From Cohnella ginsengisoli (lineage in GTDB: Bacteria > Bacillota > Bacilli > Paenibacillales > Paenibacillaceae), in assembly GCF_029525555.1 (NCBI RefSeq), contig NZ_JAPDHZ010000003.1:868001-932000 (forward strand): DNA of 64,000 nucleotides, in the 5' to 3' direction. Positions 34,301-43,637 of the stretch are shown in pieces (the first letter of the stretch is position 1; the number at the start of each line of letters is the position of its first letter). The position numbers and the translations under genes were made by a program. The notes under the pieces are model-generated. The model did not search any database. It was not told the DNA's origin and saw only the letters and a program-made list of their open reading frames with translations.

Positions 34301-34954
34301 AAAGCCGGAGATCTTGGTCGATACCGGGTCATAAGCGTCGCCGCCCCGCATCCACATCGTCGCGCCGACCCAGTACCCGTCGGCTTGCGTCAGTTGATCG
34401 CTGGACAGCGTCGTTTCCGAGCCGCCCGACGCGATCCCTACGTGTTTCTTCAGCTCGGGCAGCGTGTAGTCGTCGATATTGGGCCATCTGGCCTCCCACA
34501 GCGTCGTGACGTCGCTGCCGTCCCGAATGAAGAGCTGGTTCTGGTCGCCCAGGCTGTTCATGCCCGTGGGCAGGTCGGCGACATAGATATGCCCCGAATC
34601 CAGCGTCCAGCCGCCGATCTCCTCGGTGCCGCTGACGACGACGGTCGCGCCAGGCTCCGCCGCGTAAGTAATCGGCTGGCCGGTCGTCCCGCTTTCGGCC
34701 GGTCTGACCGTCTCGCGATAGGTCCCCGAGTCGATCAGGCACTTATCTCCCGGATGCATGACGGTCGCGCACTGGCCGATCGTCAGGAAAGGCGTCGCGG
34801 ACGAGCCGTCCGCCGCGTCGCTGCCCGTCTTCGAGACGTGGTACGTATTCGTTGCCGCCTGCGCGCCCGGCGCAGGCACGACCCCGATAGCCAATAATGC
34901 AATCATAAATGCCGCCATGCTGGAAACAAGCTTCGATCTCTGCTTCTTGTACAA
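31322..34954 (-). CDS. Secreted multidomain beta-helix polysaccharide-degrading protein
   Basis: 1210 residues. Signal peptide (about 1-33), then a right-handed parallel beta-helix (36-600) with repeats of the form [43 protein letters not shown], as in pectate-lyase-like and GH-type helices. After that come a carbohydrate-binding-like jelly roll (641-790, [15 protein letters not shown]), a Big_2-like Ig domain (798-890), a LamG-like domain (895-1090) and a C-terminal Ig-like domain (1105-1207) with VWPPNHKMV, shared with the 2.2k-residue lyase. It acts outside the cell, but the catalytic residues were not identified. TTG start behind AGGAGG; an out-of-frame ATG lies between. The AAAAGTGC palindrome lies about 75 nt upstream. 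Confidence 0.85.
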   Translation of the reverse strand: MYKKQRSKLVSSMAAFMIALLAIGVVPAPGAQAATNTYHVSKTGSDAADGSSATPFLTIGQCATVMHPGDKCLIDSGTYRETVRPAESGTTGQPITYAAEPGATVVVSGTEEIGGWTLDSGHIYVADLPTGMNSLGDQNQLFIRDGSDVTTLWEARWPNIDDYTLPELKKHVGIASGGSETTLSSDQLTQADGYWVGATMWMRGGDAYDPVSTKISGFDAATHTLSYPKIIQNFDYMWPKQGSTFYLSGLRSELDAPHEWYVDSAARKVYLWAPDGGKPQNVEIKQRLKTFDLSGRSYIHLEGLQTFAGSIPMDGGASYNVLDGITAEYLYFSTESHGTSVAHQLTGGINIGGSNNEVKNSHIAYSTGTLINIDGSNNRIVNNSIHDGSYFAAYDPVVKLSTGSQNLISHNDMYNSGRYILYWNRGSAEIQYNDIHDGMWLSRDGALIYSWGADMGNSEIHHNLIHDSKGTDMSVGLYFDNYASNVVAHHNVIYNNNVGIQLNTPGNYRLIYNNTVANNDVSSVGYWGSAPYDQELYGSRVYNNIFTNAVSLTADTASGYNTVSASGVNFVDPANRNYRLGAGSTAINTGAFIEGITNGYAGAAPDAGAYEYGGADWTVGPDFNHPPNPSYTQIVTPYMNLVKNSGFDGTLDNWLVWTPATTTLEQVSSIAGTTAWKKRGYQNVLKLGKGGGLEQKITGLKSDTDYKFVAWVYNEPGETIIVGVTQYGGADKDVSTKEEKYTRIEVPFHTGPDITSARVRIYKSNAATGFSYADDLGLFETTPFDSGVSDSLLKEVSVNLPNPVFTAGDTGTIPLVGTQQNGQAADLSGADVQFTSSDSSVLRIDGVTGGHASFTALAPGQVTVEAIAVKDGITKAATKVITVFPNGPLAPIGDWSVRTYGTNSRGFATVSGTAYNLIGQGDNVWNASDDFIYFSKPVHVNDPNATVTLTATIDSLGAGDPASVGLMFRAKDTADAKHVHFRTDGTGKVLRYVFRNEESILDAQKPVAEQKYWGSQTGLLLDFQGKSIAAPFQMKLVKTGNNVEGFYLKDGAWVSIGSTTVEFDGGDFLAGIGMYSGAGKLPVKAVISSLDVQIEGDAPPADTTKPTLSVQLDKASVWPPNHKMVTVDAAVTASDEGSGLDSVVLTSIASNAPASAANDIIAAVGTDARSFQVRAEKGRVYTVTYTATDKAGNQTVATATITVPHDQSGK

Positions 34955-35027
34955 GAACCATACCTCCTCTTGTCAGATGGCGGATCGGTTCAATCCGCAC
35001 CTCATACAGTAGCAGGACGGGAAAGAA

Positions 35028-35050
35028 AAAAGTGCAAAATCTGCACTTTT
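35028..35050. promoter_or_regulatory. AAAAGTGC palindrome upstream of the beta-helix gene
   Basis: AAAAGTGC-N7-GCACTTTT, a perfect inverted repeat between the AraC sensor gene and the beta-helix gene it probably controls. It is identical at 22 of 23 positions to the site at 37491-37513. Confidence 0.65.
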
Positions 35051-35079
35051 CCCCCTTGTCGCGCTCAACGATATGGATT

Positions 35080-37445
35080 TTAGTATATTGCACTTACATT
35101 CCCATCGATTTTTTTGATCCGGTAATCCTTCGGCGTCGTGCCGAAACGCTTTTTGAACAGCTTGAAGAAGTAGCTTTGCGAGCTGAACCCGACCTTCTCC
35201 GAAATCTCGTTGACCTGCCAGTTGTTTTTTTTCGAGCAGGATTACCGCGTTTTGCAGACGGACCTCGTTGATATAGTCGGCCACCGATATGGTCTCGAAC
35301 TTTTTTGAAGATCCGGCCCACGTAAGCCGGCGACATCTTGAGCAGATCCGAGATCTCCTGGAGGCTGAGATTCGTATTGGCGTAGTTCGACTGAATGACG
35401 TCCTTGATCGTATCGACGATGACCTGGACCTTGTTTTCGACGACGGCCTTGTGATCGACGAAGATCGCGCCCAGAATCTGAACGAACGCTTCGAAAATCT
35501 CGTCGAGCGTCTCCTTTTCGAACACGAGCCCGTCGACGGAGCGCAGGTCGAGCGTCAGCGGAGATACCTTGTTCTGGTTGATCTCGCGGATCGTCTGCTT
35601 GATGATGATGCCGACGTGAACGACCGACTGGATGACCGCGTCCGAGCTCATGCCGGAGATGACGCCCCGAATCCGGTCCAGCTCTTGATGGACTTGCTCT
35701 TGCCGGCCCGACTTGATCCCCTCGATCAGCTTGCGTTCGAGCTCGGGCGGGATCTGCGCGTCGTGATTGTCCTGCTTTTCCCGAACGATATCGGGCGTGA
35801 TCACCGCGTTCGCGCCGACGTTCATCCGATACTGCAAATAGTCGAGCGTCCGTTCGTAGGAATAGGTCAGCTCGCCGTACGACGGAACGAGATCGCTAAG
35901 CGCCACCGTGAACGTAATGTGATAGAGATCGTTTACGATCGTTTGCGCTTTGCGCATGGACGCCGAGATTCGCTCGTACGTATCCTCGTCCGGCTTGCCG
36001 ATGTCGAACAGCAGCACGAAATGCTCCTCACGAAGATCCACCGCGTCCACAGGGAGGACCTCGGAGACGACCTCCTGCACGATGTTGGAGACGGCGAACT
36101 GCAGCAGCTTCAGATCCAATCCCCGGGTGTTTTTCAGCTTCTTGTAGTCGTCTACCTTAATGACGCCGAGCACGAAGGGCCACTCCAGGTCCGTCTTGAG
36201 GTACCCCCGTTCGCGGAACGACCGCAGCTCTTCCGCCGTAATCGCGGTGCTGTCCGTCACGAGTTTGCGAAGGTGATAAGAGCAGATAATATTTTCGTTG
36301 CCGGCTTGCCTGGATTGCTCCGAGGCGAGTTTGTCGACCAGTCGGTCGTAAATATCCGTAACGTAGCTGAATTCGTCCTTGCCCTGCGGCCGATCCTTCG
36401 CCACGCCAGGCACGCGCTCGGTCTGCTTCAGCAGCACGTTGACCGGATTGTACAGCTTGTTGGACACGAAGAGGGAAGCGAGGAGCGCCAGGAAAAGGAG
36501 ATCGCGGCTACGGTAATGAACACCTTTTTCAGCTGCTCGATCTGCGCCAGCACGCCCGTATAGGGCTCGATGTCCACGATGACCCAGTCCGTCGACGCGT
36601 TCGCCATATAGTTTACGATCTGCTTCTGGCCGTCCAGCTTGTAGGTGAATTGGGACACCGCTTGGTTCGAGGCGTCGATCCTTCTATAAATCTCGTCCTT
36701 GAGCTCGGAGAGTCCTTCGTCCGCCGGCGCGACGGGACTGTAGATCTCCTTGTTCTGGTCGAGGATGAAGATGCGGTTGGACGGATCGTCGGACCTCGCG
36801 TTCATCAGCTCGAGCTTCTGGAAGAGCCACTCCGGCTTGATATTGATGATGAGAGCGCTGTCGGTTTTGTTGTAGGCTTCGAGCGAATCGTACATAAATA
36901 ACGAAAAGATCTCCTGGGAATTTTCAGGGCGCTCCGTGTTCGGCGCGTAGGCGATCGGCATCAGCTGCATTTTATAAATGGACTTGGTGCCGGCCAGATA
37001 GCTTTTCGTAATGTCCATGAGATTGCTCTTCGGATTCGAGATGGAATCGTCGCCGCTCGTGAAGTAAGTATCCCGCTTGCTGTTATAAAAAAACGATGGA
37101 ATGAACGAACGAGTTGTAGGCGATCGTCTTGTTGAGCTTGTTGATCCGCAGCGTATCCTCGAAGCGGTCCAGCTCACGGCTGAACAGCAGATGCGCCATA
37201 TCGTTATCGTAATAGAGGGAGATCGCGAAGTTTTTGACCGTCTCGTTCATGTAGGAAATGTTGTAGTTGATCTGGGAGAGAACCTTCTCGTTGGCTTCGC
37301 GCTGAGAATCGAGACTGATCTTCCTCGAATACATGTACGCAGAAAGCAAAGAAGCCAGCATGGACGCCACGATCAATAGATTGATCGAGATCATGATGCG
37401 CATCAAGTATTTGCGTTCTCTGTATTTTCGCAGGTAGTGTGTCAT
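35080..37445 (-). CDS. Membrane-bound AraC family sensor-regulator (four apparent frameshifts)
   Basis: Restored length is about 785 residues, the usual size for Paenibacillaceae one-component AraC sensors. The order is: N-terminal membrane segment (MRIMISINLLIVASMLASLL), extracellular sensory region of about 250 residues, second membrane segment (FITVAAISF...LFLALLASLFV), cytoplasmic linker, and C-terminal AraC HTH (LSLQEISDLLKMSPAYVGRI; VNEISEKVGFSSQSYFFKLF) ending RIKKIDG. Frame breaks occur at A7 37087-37093, A4 36493-36496, T6 35301-35306 and T8 35225-35232; each side is conserved. It would sense an extracellular sugar and switch on the neighbouring enzyme and transporter operons. GGAGGG precedes the ATG at 37445. 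A palindrome just upstream suggests autoregulation. Confidence 0.83.
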
Positions 37446-37488
37446 GGCTGATCCCTCCATCTCTACCTTAACAGGAATACAAACGAAG

Positions 37489-37515
37489 AGAAAAGTGCAA
37501 AATCCGCACTTTTCT
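37489..37515. promoter_or_regulatory. AAAAGTGC palindrome upstream of the AraC sensor gene
   Basis: AGAAAAGTGC (37489-37498) and GCACTTTTCT (37506-37515), a perfect 10-bp inverted repeat with a 7-nt spacer, 44-70 nt before the AraC start and between it and the enolase-superfamily gene. Confidence 0.65.
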
Positions 37516-37566
37516 CCATTACAGACCGTATGAAAAGCTTCATTATGACAGCGGTTGAAATGATTG

Positions 37567-38863
37567 CTAATCCAGATTGCACAGCAAATCGTAATAATCG
37601 CTTCGATCGAGGGCGCCCCCGCTGCGCGCGTAAAACGCCTCGTCGAGCCGGAACATGCCGGACGACGCGCCGATCCAGCTCGCATTCGGAAGCGGATGGC
37701 GGCGCGCCATCTCCGCCCAATGCCGGTAGTTCTGCCCGCCGTTCGATTCGATCAGCCCCATGTCCAATCCGGGCAGCGGCGCGAGTCGCGCGGCCAGGTT
37801 TTTTGTTCCAATCGACCATGACCGGGTTCGCCGTCAGGTCCGCGCAAAAGCAAGGGATCCCGTAGGCGGCCGCCGTCCGGGCGATCCGCAGGCTCATGCT
37901 CATCGTCTTGGCGACGGGCTTGAGCGCAAGCGCGCCGTAGCCCATTTGGATGCGCGCTATCGCATCCCCTTCGTCGTGCACGCTCTCGTCGCCGGCCACC
38001 CGCACGGGCAGGTCCGCCACGCTCGCATGCACATGCTCGGGAAACGGCTCCTCCACGACCAGGACGCGGTCCAGCGCGCCGGTCCGTTCCGCCGCCTCGA
38101 TCAGCCGGTGCAAGGGCTCCGTGCCGGCGTAGCGTCCGTTGATATCCAGATAATACGCGACTTTCCCATTCGCGGTATGCGGACAGTCGCGGCGCTCCGC
38201 GATCCGGTGAATCTCCTCGAGCCGCCGGATGTCCCATGCGAGCATCTTGTCCGGATCGCCGTCGCCGTCCGGATCGGACCCGAGCTTGATTTTGAGGACG
38301 AAGTAGCCTTCGTCCAGCAGCGCTTCGACGTCCGCCGCCGTCATGCCATACGACACGACCGGCGTGCAGGCCAGCCGGTCGTGTCGGGCCGTCAGCGCGG
38401 AGCGGTAGGCTTCAGGTATCATCTCGTAGAAGGAGGCGTCCGTGTGGCGCCTGGCGAGCAGCGCCCAGGCGGCATGGTCCACCGGCACGAGCGCGTTCAG
38501 CCCGAAGGTGGCGCGGAGCCTGCCGCGTCCCCACGCCCTGTCCGCGTAGGCGAGCGTCGGACCGGTCAGGCCGTCCAGCAGATCGAGCGGCGTCCCGAAG
38601 GACATGCCGGCAGCCGTCTCCAGCGCGTGCGCGGTGATCGTCTGCATGAACGCATTGCCCCGCTCGTGGCCCCATCGCGCATGCACTTCGGGGCCGGACC
38701 ACAGTACGCTCTGGACGCCCAGTCCCGTCGCCCGGTTACTTAGGTCGTCCTCCAGGCAGACGACGGACTGCCACAGCTCGTCGACGTACCCGCCCTTGAA
38801 GCCGAACGGCGCCGCCAGCGGCTCGCGCGCCGTATTCAGACTCGTCTTCTTGATCGTGATCAT
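37567..38863 (-). CDS. Enolase-superfamily enzyme, MLE/mandelate racemase-like (one apparent frameshift)
   Basis: About 431 residues once restored. Catalytic motifs of the muconate-lactonising-like branch are visible in order: K-x-K in VLKIKLG, metal-binding D in YYLDING, E in VEEPFPE, D/E in VAGDESVH, and K in ALKPVAKT. A T6 run at 37799-37804 (one base too many) breaks the frame after VDWNK; the tail (NLAARLAPLPGLDMGLIESN ... YYDLLCNLD) follows in the other frame. Enolase-superfamily members abstract an alpha proton from a carboxylate; here dehydration or epimerisation of a sugar acid is plausible. It is the last gene of the operon, its start overlapping the upstream stop (ATGA). Confidence 0.85.
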
Positions 38864-39792
38864 CGCGTCTGCCCTCTCGCTTTCATGCGGTATTGAGCGG
38901 CGAACGCCGCTCCATCGTATCCAGGCTCGGACGAGACCGCCGCTTCGTCGAGGACGACCGTCCGCCCGCCCTCCAGCAAGGAGCGTCTTGCGGCCAGCGC
39001 CGCGAGCTCCGCCTCGAGCAGTTCGCCTAAAGACGGAAAGGGTGGAACGTTCGTGCTTGCGCCCGCCAGATAGGGCATCGCGGCCGCAAGGAAGGATCGG
39101 TACAGTCTGTCCGCATCGACCTGGATATGCCGGACTTCCCGCTCCGAGACGATCGTTGCGTAGAAGGGCAAGTAACCGGCGGTCTCGCCGACGCTGAGGA
39201 ATGCCCTGCGGCCGTCCCGCCAGACGAGCTCAACCTGATGCTGAATGTGCATGCCGGCCGACCTGACGCTCGCAATGCCCGGTCCCATGATCGCGAGCAG
39301 CAGGCCGTACGCGTGGATCCCGTAGTTGAAGTCGTCCACGGAGCAGCCGGCCAGCGCGGTCACGACGCGATCCGCCGGATCGCGCGTCCGGCGCCAAGCC
39401 TCGGCCTCCTCGCAGATGCGCAGCGACGAGCCGCCGGCGATCCGGACGCCGCTCCTCGCCCACGCGAGCAGCTGCCGGATGTCGCGCGCGCTGCCCGCCA
39501 TCGGCTTGTCGATCAGGATCGCCTTGCCCGCTTCGGCGAACGGACGCGCCCGCTCGACATGCAGGTCCCAATTCACGCTGTGGACGATGGCCGCGTCCAC
39601 CAGCGCAGGCATCTCCGACAGGCGGTCGCAGACGACCGGGATGCCGTGCGTCTTCGCGAACGCGCCGGCCGCGCCCGCGTCCTGCACCGTGCCGCCGTCG
39701 TATACGGCCGTCACCTCGTGTCCCATCTGCTGCAGAATCGGCACCCAGGCGTTCGGGTGGGACGTATCCAGATCGACGATTCCGATTTTCAA
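38860..39792 (-). CDS. Gfo/Idh/MocA family oxidoreductase
   Basis: 310 residues. The N-terminal Rossmann-like part (MKIGIVDLDTSHPNAWVPIL; ILIDKPMAGSARDIRQLL) carries the EKP-like DKP motif of the family; the C-terminal part begins near DDFNYGIHAYGLLLAIMG, with a possible catalytic His. It is shorter than the Cys-rich paralogues here and lacks their insert. It probably oxidises or reduces a sugar derivative with NAD(P). TTG start with GGGAGG 8 nt upstream. It lies in the operon between the amidase and the enolase-superfamily gene and overlaps the latter. Confidence 0.85.
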   Translation of the reverse strand: MKIGIVDLDTSHPNAWVPILQQMGHEVTAVYDGGTVQDAGAAGAFAKTHGIPVVCDRLSEMPALVDAAIVHSVNWDLHVERARPFAEAGKAILIDKPMAGSARDIRQLLAWARSGVRIAGGSSLRICEEAEAWRRTRDPADRVVTALAGCSVDDFNYGIHAYGLLLAIMGPGIASVRSAGMHIQHQVELVWRDGRRAFLSVGETAGYLPFYATIVSEREVRHIQVDADRLYRSFLAAAMPYLAGASTNVPPFPSLGELLEAELAALAARRSLLEGGRTVVLDEAAVSSEPGYDGAAFAAQYRMKARGQTR

Positions 39793-39808
39793 ATCGCATG
39801 CCTCCCTA

Positions 39809-40759
39809 TCAAGGTGCCATCCGACCCGGCGCGCGCCTCGACCGGTCTGCCCGGGCGAAGTAGTCGTCCATCAGCTCCAGCCCGAACTCCGCCACGATAT
39901 CGTCCGCCGTAACGTCCTTCGATTCGCTCGTCAACAGCACGCACCCCAGGTAGCCGGGATCGTGGATGACGACCGAAGGACCGTATTTACGCTTGATCGC
40001 GGGGAACTTGGCGTCGTTCTCGTCGATATGAAGCACGACGTAGTCGAGATTGACGCGGGTCGTGATAAACGAATAGTAGTTCGTGCTGCCGGCCGCGACC
40101 TCGCCGAGCGGCGTCACGATCGTGCAGGGCGCGCCCGCGACCGCTCCGGCGAAGTAAGACCGGCAGGCGTACGCCCAGTACCCCTGCATCAGCCCGCCGT
40201 GGTACATGGAAGGGAAAATAATCAGATCCGGCTTCGCGGCAGCGTAGCGACGCAGCAGCTCCTCGAAATTAAGGTCGAAGCAGATCGCGGACGCCACCCG
40301 CCCGAAGTCGCATTCGAAGATCGGCGCTTCCCCGCCGTACAGGATGTTCGTCTTGACGTGCTCGTCGGGCGTCAGATGGTTCTTGACGTAAGCGCCAGTC
40401 ACGCCGCCCGCGCGGTCGATCAGCTGCATCGCGTTCAGCCACATGCCGTCCTCGGCTTCGACATGCGCCGGATAGGCGATATAGCAGCCGTGCCGCTTCG
40501 CGACGTCCGCGAAAAAGTCGCGAATCCGATCCTGGCGCGCGCGGTAATACGAGAGGCGCCGTTCAAGCGGGAAGCCGAGCGGATCCGGCCGGTCGCAGGC
40601 TTCCGGCAGGACGATCAGGTCCGGCCGGTCGGGGAGCACCCGGTCGAGCTGCGCCTGCCAATGGGCGATCATCCGCGAGATCGCCTCTTCGTCGGAGACG
40701 TCCGCCGGCACGGCGAGCGGCCGGGGACCCAGACAGCTGATGGTCACGTAGTTCGACAT
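39809..40759 (-). CDS. Carbon-nitrogen hydrolase (nitrilase family)
   Basis: 316 residues. The Glu-Lys-Cys triad is visible: E in LIVLPEACD, K in GAYVKNHLTPDE, C in ASAICFDLNFEELLRR. Cytosolic enzymes of this fold cleave amides or nitriles to carboxylic acids. In this operon it may remove an amide or N-acyl-type group from an imported sugar before oxidation; that is inference. GGAGG precedes the ATG by 10 nt. It follows the hydroxyacid dehydrogenase by 22 nt. Confidence 0.87.
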   Translation of the reverse strand: MSNYVTISCLGPRPLAVPADVSDEEAISRMIAHWQAQLDRVLPDRPDLIVLPEACDRPDPLGFPLERRLSYYRARQDRIRDFFADVAKRHGCYIAYPAHVEAEDGMWLNAMQLIDRAGGVTGAYVKNHLTPDEHVKTNILYGGEAPIFECDFGRVASAICFDLNFEELLRRYAAAKPDLIIFPSMYHGGLMQGYWAYACRSYFAGAVAGAPCTIVTPLGEVAAGSTNYYSFITTRVNLDYVVLHIDENDAKFPAIKRKYGPSVVIHDPGYLGCVLLTSESKDVTADDIVAEFGLELMDDYFARADRSRRAPGRMAP

Positions 40760-40781
40760 CGCGCTTACGCCTCCTTCTCGT

Positions 40782-41768
40782 TCAAGCCAATAAGTGCATC
40801 TGGTCTGCGCGCACTTCGCCGGCGAGCGCTTCGCCGTCCATGAACGCCTCCGCGTCGAGCACGACGGACTGCGCGATCCGCTGCAGCCCGTTGTTGACGG
40901 CGCCGGCGATATGCGGCGTGAGCGCGACGTTCGGCAGTCCGCGGAAGGGATGGTCCGCCCGTGGCGGCTCGGGCTCGGTCACGTCCAGGCAAGCGAAAAA
41001 CCGGCCCTTGCGAAGCTCCTCGGCCAGCGCCTCTTCGTCGATGACCGAACCGCGGGCCGTATTGATAATCACGCAATCGTCCTTCATAAGCGCCAGCCGT
41101 TCACGGTTGAACATATGGTGCGTCTCTGGCAAGGAAGGCAGATGGATCGAGATGACGTCGCTCTGCGCGAGCAGCGCTTCAAGATCGAGTTTGCGCGCCC
41201 CCATCGCCTTCGCCTGCTCATCTCCGACGAACGGATCGTACAGCACGATGTCCACGTCGAACTGCCGCAGCAGCTTGATATAGTGAGAGCCGGCTTTGCC
41301 TGCGCCGACGACGCCGATCTTGACGTTGTACACCTCGCGCACGTTCGAGCCGTCGCCCCAGCCGCCGTCCCGGGTCTCGCGGACGAGCCGCCACATGTCC
41401 TTCAGCGATACGATCGTGAAGCCGAGCGCCGTCTCCGCCACGCCCTGGCCCAACGCGGCCGTCGCATTGGATACCCGGATGCCTCGCTCCCACAGCTCGG
41501 GCGTGACGATCGGCTTCACCGAGCCCGCGGCGTGCAGCACCAGCCGCAGCTTCGGCGCCGCGTCCAGCACGCGCGCGGTTAACGGACCGCAGCCCCATGA
41601 CGTGACCGCGATGTCGGCGTCCCGGATCAGCGCCTCTAGCTGCGCCTCCGAAGGGTCGCCGGCCGTCTCGTTGACGACGACGTCGCCGAGTTTGCGGAGC
41701 CGGTCGAGATGCTCCTGCTTGAATACCTTTTCCCGCTGTTCCTTGCCCTGCAGCAGCGCGATTTTCAT
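40782..41768 (-). CDS. D-2-hydroxyacid dehydrogenase (NAD-dependent)
   Basis: 328 residues. The NAD-binding motif GVVGAGKAGSHYI is near residue 151, and the catalytic Arg (NTARGSVID), Glu (DVTEPEPP) and His (LTPHIAGAV) of the 2-hydroxyacid dehydrogenase family are all present. It interconverts a 2-hydroxy and a 2-oxo acid, here probably derived from a sugar acid. GGGAGG lies before the ATG. It is the first enzyme gene after the two binding-protein genes, with an intercistronic hairpin between. Confidence 0.9.
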   Translation of the reverse strand: MKIALLQGKEQREKVFKQEHLDRLRKLGDVVVNETAGDPSEAQLEALIRDADIAVTSWGCGPLTARVLDAAPKLRLVLHAAGSVKPIVTPELWERGIRVSNATAALGQGVAETALGFTIVSLKDMWRLVRETRDGGWGDGSNVREVYNVKIGVVGAGKAGSHYIKLLRQFDVDIVLYDPFVGDEQAKAMGARKLDLEALLAQSDVISIHLPSLPETHHMFNRERLALMKDDCVIINTARGSVIDEEALAEELRKGRFFACLDVTEPEPPRADHPFRGLPNVALTPHIAGAVNNGLQRIAQSVVLDAEAFMDGEALAGEVRADQMHLLA

Positions 41769-41792
41769 CCTTGTTGCCTCCCGTACCGCGCA

Positions 41793-41826
41793 GAAAATAG
41801 ACGGGGACGAGCCCCAGTCTATTTTC
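41793..41826 (-). terminator. Hairpin after binding-protein gene 1
   Basis: GAAAATAGAC (41793-41802) with GTCTATTTTC (41817-41826) and an inner GGGG/CCCC stem. The core is repeated after the paralogous gene at 43572. It is U-rich at the 3' arm and likely a partial terminator or mRNA stabiliser. Confidence 0.6.
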
Positions 41827-41861
41827 GCGTCGGTATTTCAATTGCTTCTTATCGGTTCAGC

Positions 41862-43439
41862 TTACTTCTTGCCGTTCGCCGCCAGCCATTCATTCAGCTG
41901 CTTTTGCTTCTCGGCGCGGATCTTTTCGGCTCCCGCTTTCTTCAGCTTCTCCTCGTAGATCGGCAGGTACTTCGCCGGATCGAGCGTACCGCTGCCCAGC
42001 GAGGCGGCATATTCGCCGTTCACCGCGTTGACGTTGGCAATCTCCGTCTTGACCGCCTCGCCGTTGAAGACGAAGCCGTTATACTTGGATACGCGCGCCT
42101 CGTTGTTCATCTTGATCGTCTGCTCGATCTTGTCGGCCGGAGAGCCTTCAGGCAGATATTCGTTGGTGATGTTGCCGAAGATCCAGTCCGTATTCGTGAA
42201 GTAGCCCGCGTTTTGGTCGATCTTGATAAAGTTGCCCGTCGTCTTCGTGTAGTGCTTGCCTTCAATGCCGTAGACGAGCGTGTTATACAGCTCCTTGTCG
42301 GTGTTGACGAGTTCGAGGAACATCATCGCGCGCTCCGGATTTTCGGACGTGCGGCTGATCGCGTTCAGCGTGCTGGCCGCGCCCGTGAATACCGGCTCGC
42401 CGAGCGGCACGAGCACGACGTCGTTGCCGCCGTCGGCGGCCTTGTACTCGACCTCGGAGCCCGGCTTGCCCGTCCAGTCGAACCAGACGGCCGTCGTTCC
42501 TTTGTTGTAAACGTCGGCTGCGGACTTGAGCGTCGCGGCATCCTGGTTGATATAGCCCTTCGTATACCAAGAATGCGCGAGGGCATAATTGGCCCTCATC
42601 TCATCCGTCACGTCGGGAAGGACGGTGTTCGTCGGATCGTCGTAGTAGACCGGCACCTTCGTGTCGATGCCGTACAGCAGCGCCGTGTAGAAGCCCTTCC
42701 ACGTGCCGAACGGCGTGATGCCCGGCTCGCCTTCCTTGATCTGCTTCAGGAACGGCTCAAGGTCCTCCATCTTCTTGATCGTGCTGGTATCGAGTTTGTA
42801 CTTGTCGATGAACCGCTTCTGAATGACGACGCTCGCGCGCTGGGCGGAGAATTGGAAGTTCGGAACCGCATAGATCTTGCCTTGCAGCGTGGCGTCGTCC
42901 CAGAACTTCTTATCCAGCGAATCGTACAGCTTCTGTCCGCTCGTCTTCAGCAGATCGTCGAGCGGCAGGAATGCGCCCTTCAGCTGATTCTGATCGAACT
43001 TGAACCACCAGCTGGACGTCCAGACGATGTCCATCTTCTCGCCTGCGGCGGTCATCGTGTTCATCTTCTGCTCGTACGTGCCGAAGTCGAACGGATTCAG
43101 CTTGACCGTGGCGTTTATCTTTTCCTTGGTGATCTTGTTGACGGCGTCGTTCACGAGCTGAAGGTCGGCGTTCGCCGCGTTTTGCGGATAGTACCAGGTC
43201 AGTTCGACGGGCGGGAGCTCGCTGCTCGCCGACGGAGACGCGCTGGAAGCCGAAGGAGACGCGCTGGCGGAAGCCGAAGGAGACGCGCTGGCGCTGCCCG
43301 ACGGGGAAGCGCTTGCAGAGGCGTGGTCGTTATTGTTGTTGCCGTTGCCGCAGCCGGCCGCCGTGAGCGCCATGCCTAGCGAGATGGAAGCGAGGAGCGT
43401 GGTTCGGAAACCGAATTTGCCGATGTTCGTTTTAAGCAA
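41862..43439 (-). CDS. Extracellular sugar-binding lipoprotein, DUF3502/LplA type (paralogue 1)
   Basis: 525 residues from a TTG start with GGGAGGG upstream. Lipobox LTAAGC near residue 27, then a Ser/Ala/Pro low-complexity spacer of about 35 residues that tethers the domain to the membrane, then an LplA/YtcQ-like binding domain (PPVELTWYYPQNAANADLQL, MDIVWTSSWWFKFD) and a DUF3502-like C-terminus (GKHYTKTTGNFIK, KQLNEWLAANGKK). It is strikingly similar to the next gene, so a tandem duplication. It delivers an oligosaccharide to the LplB/LplC permease pair of the same operon; a dedicated ATPase is absent, as is common in this class, which uses a shared MsmX-like ATPase. Confidence 0.9.
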   Translation of the reverse strand: MLKTNIGKFGFRTTLLASISLGMALTAAGCGNGNNNNDHASASASPSGSASASPSASASASPSASSASPSASSELPPVELTWYYPQNAANADLQLVNDAVNKITKEKINATVKLNPFDFGTYEQKMNTMTAAGEKMDIVWTSSWWFKFDQNQLKGAFLPLDDLLKTSGQKLYDSLDKKFWDDATLQGKIYAVPNFQFSAQRASVVIQKRFIDKYKLDTSTIKKMEDLEPFLKQIKEGEPGITPFGTWKGFYTALLYGIDTKVPVYYDDPTNTVLPDVTDEMRANYALAHSWYTKGYINQDAATLKSAADVYNKGTTAVWFDWTGKPGSEVEYKAADGGNDVVLVPLGEPVFTGAASTLNAISRTSENPERAMMFLELVNTDKELYNTLVYGIEGKHYTKTTGNFIKIDQNAGYFTNTDWIFGNITNEYLPEGSPADKIEQTIKMNNEARVSKYNGFVFNGEAVKTEIANVNAVNGEYAASLGSGTLDPAKYLPIYEEKLKKAGAEKIRAEKQKQLNEWLAANGKK

Positions 43440-43571
43440 ACTAAACCCTCCCAAGGATTGAATTATGGTTCCATCGAATGCTTTGCAGTATGCCTCGCCG
43501 TTCGCCCCGACTTGCCCATGCCTGTCGCGGGCTTCCTGCGAGCCGCTCCCATCGTTCGTTTCTCTCAGGCG

Positions 43572-43607
43572 CCGAGAAATAGACGGGGACGAGCCCCGTT
43601 CTATTTT
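43572..43607 (-). terminator. Hairpin after binding-protein gene 2
   Basis: GAAATAGACGGGG (43574-43586) pairs with CCCCGTTCTATTTTC (43592-43606), with a bulge. The central 18 nt are identical to the hairpin at 41793-41826, supporting duplication of gene plus hairpin. Confidence 0.6.
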
Positions 43608-43637
43608 CCGCGCGTTCATCAATCCGCCAGGCGGCGC

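Noticed and set aside
31205..34897. 1230-codon plus-strand frame opposite the beta-helix gene
   Set aside because: Antisense shadow of a GC-rich gene; Arg/Val/Asp-rich composition, no ribosome site, while the minus-strand protein has clear domains and a signal peptide.
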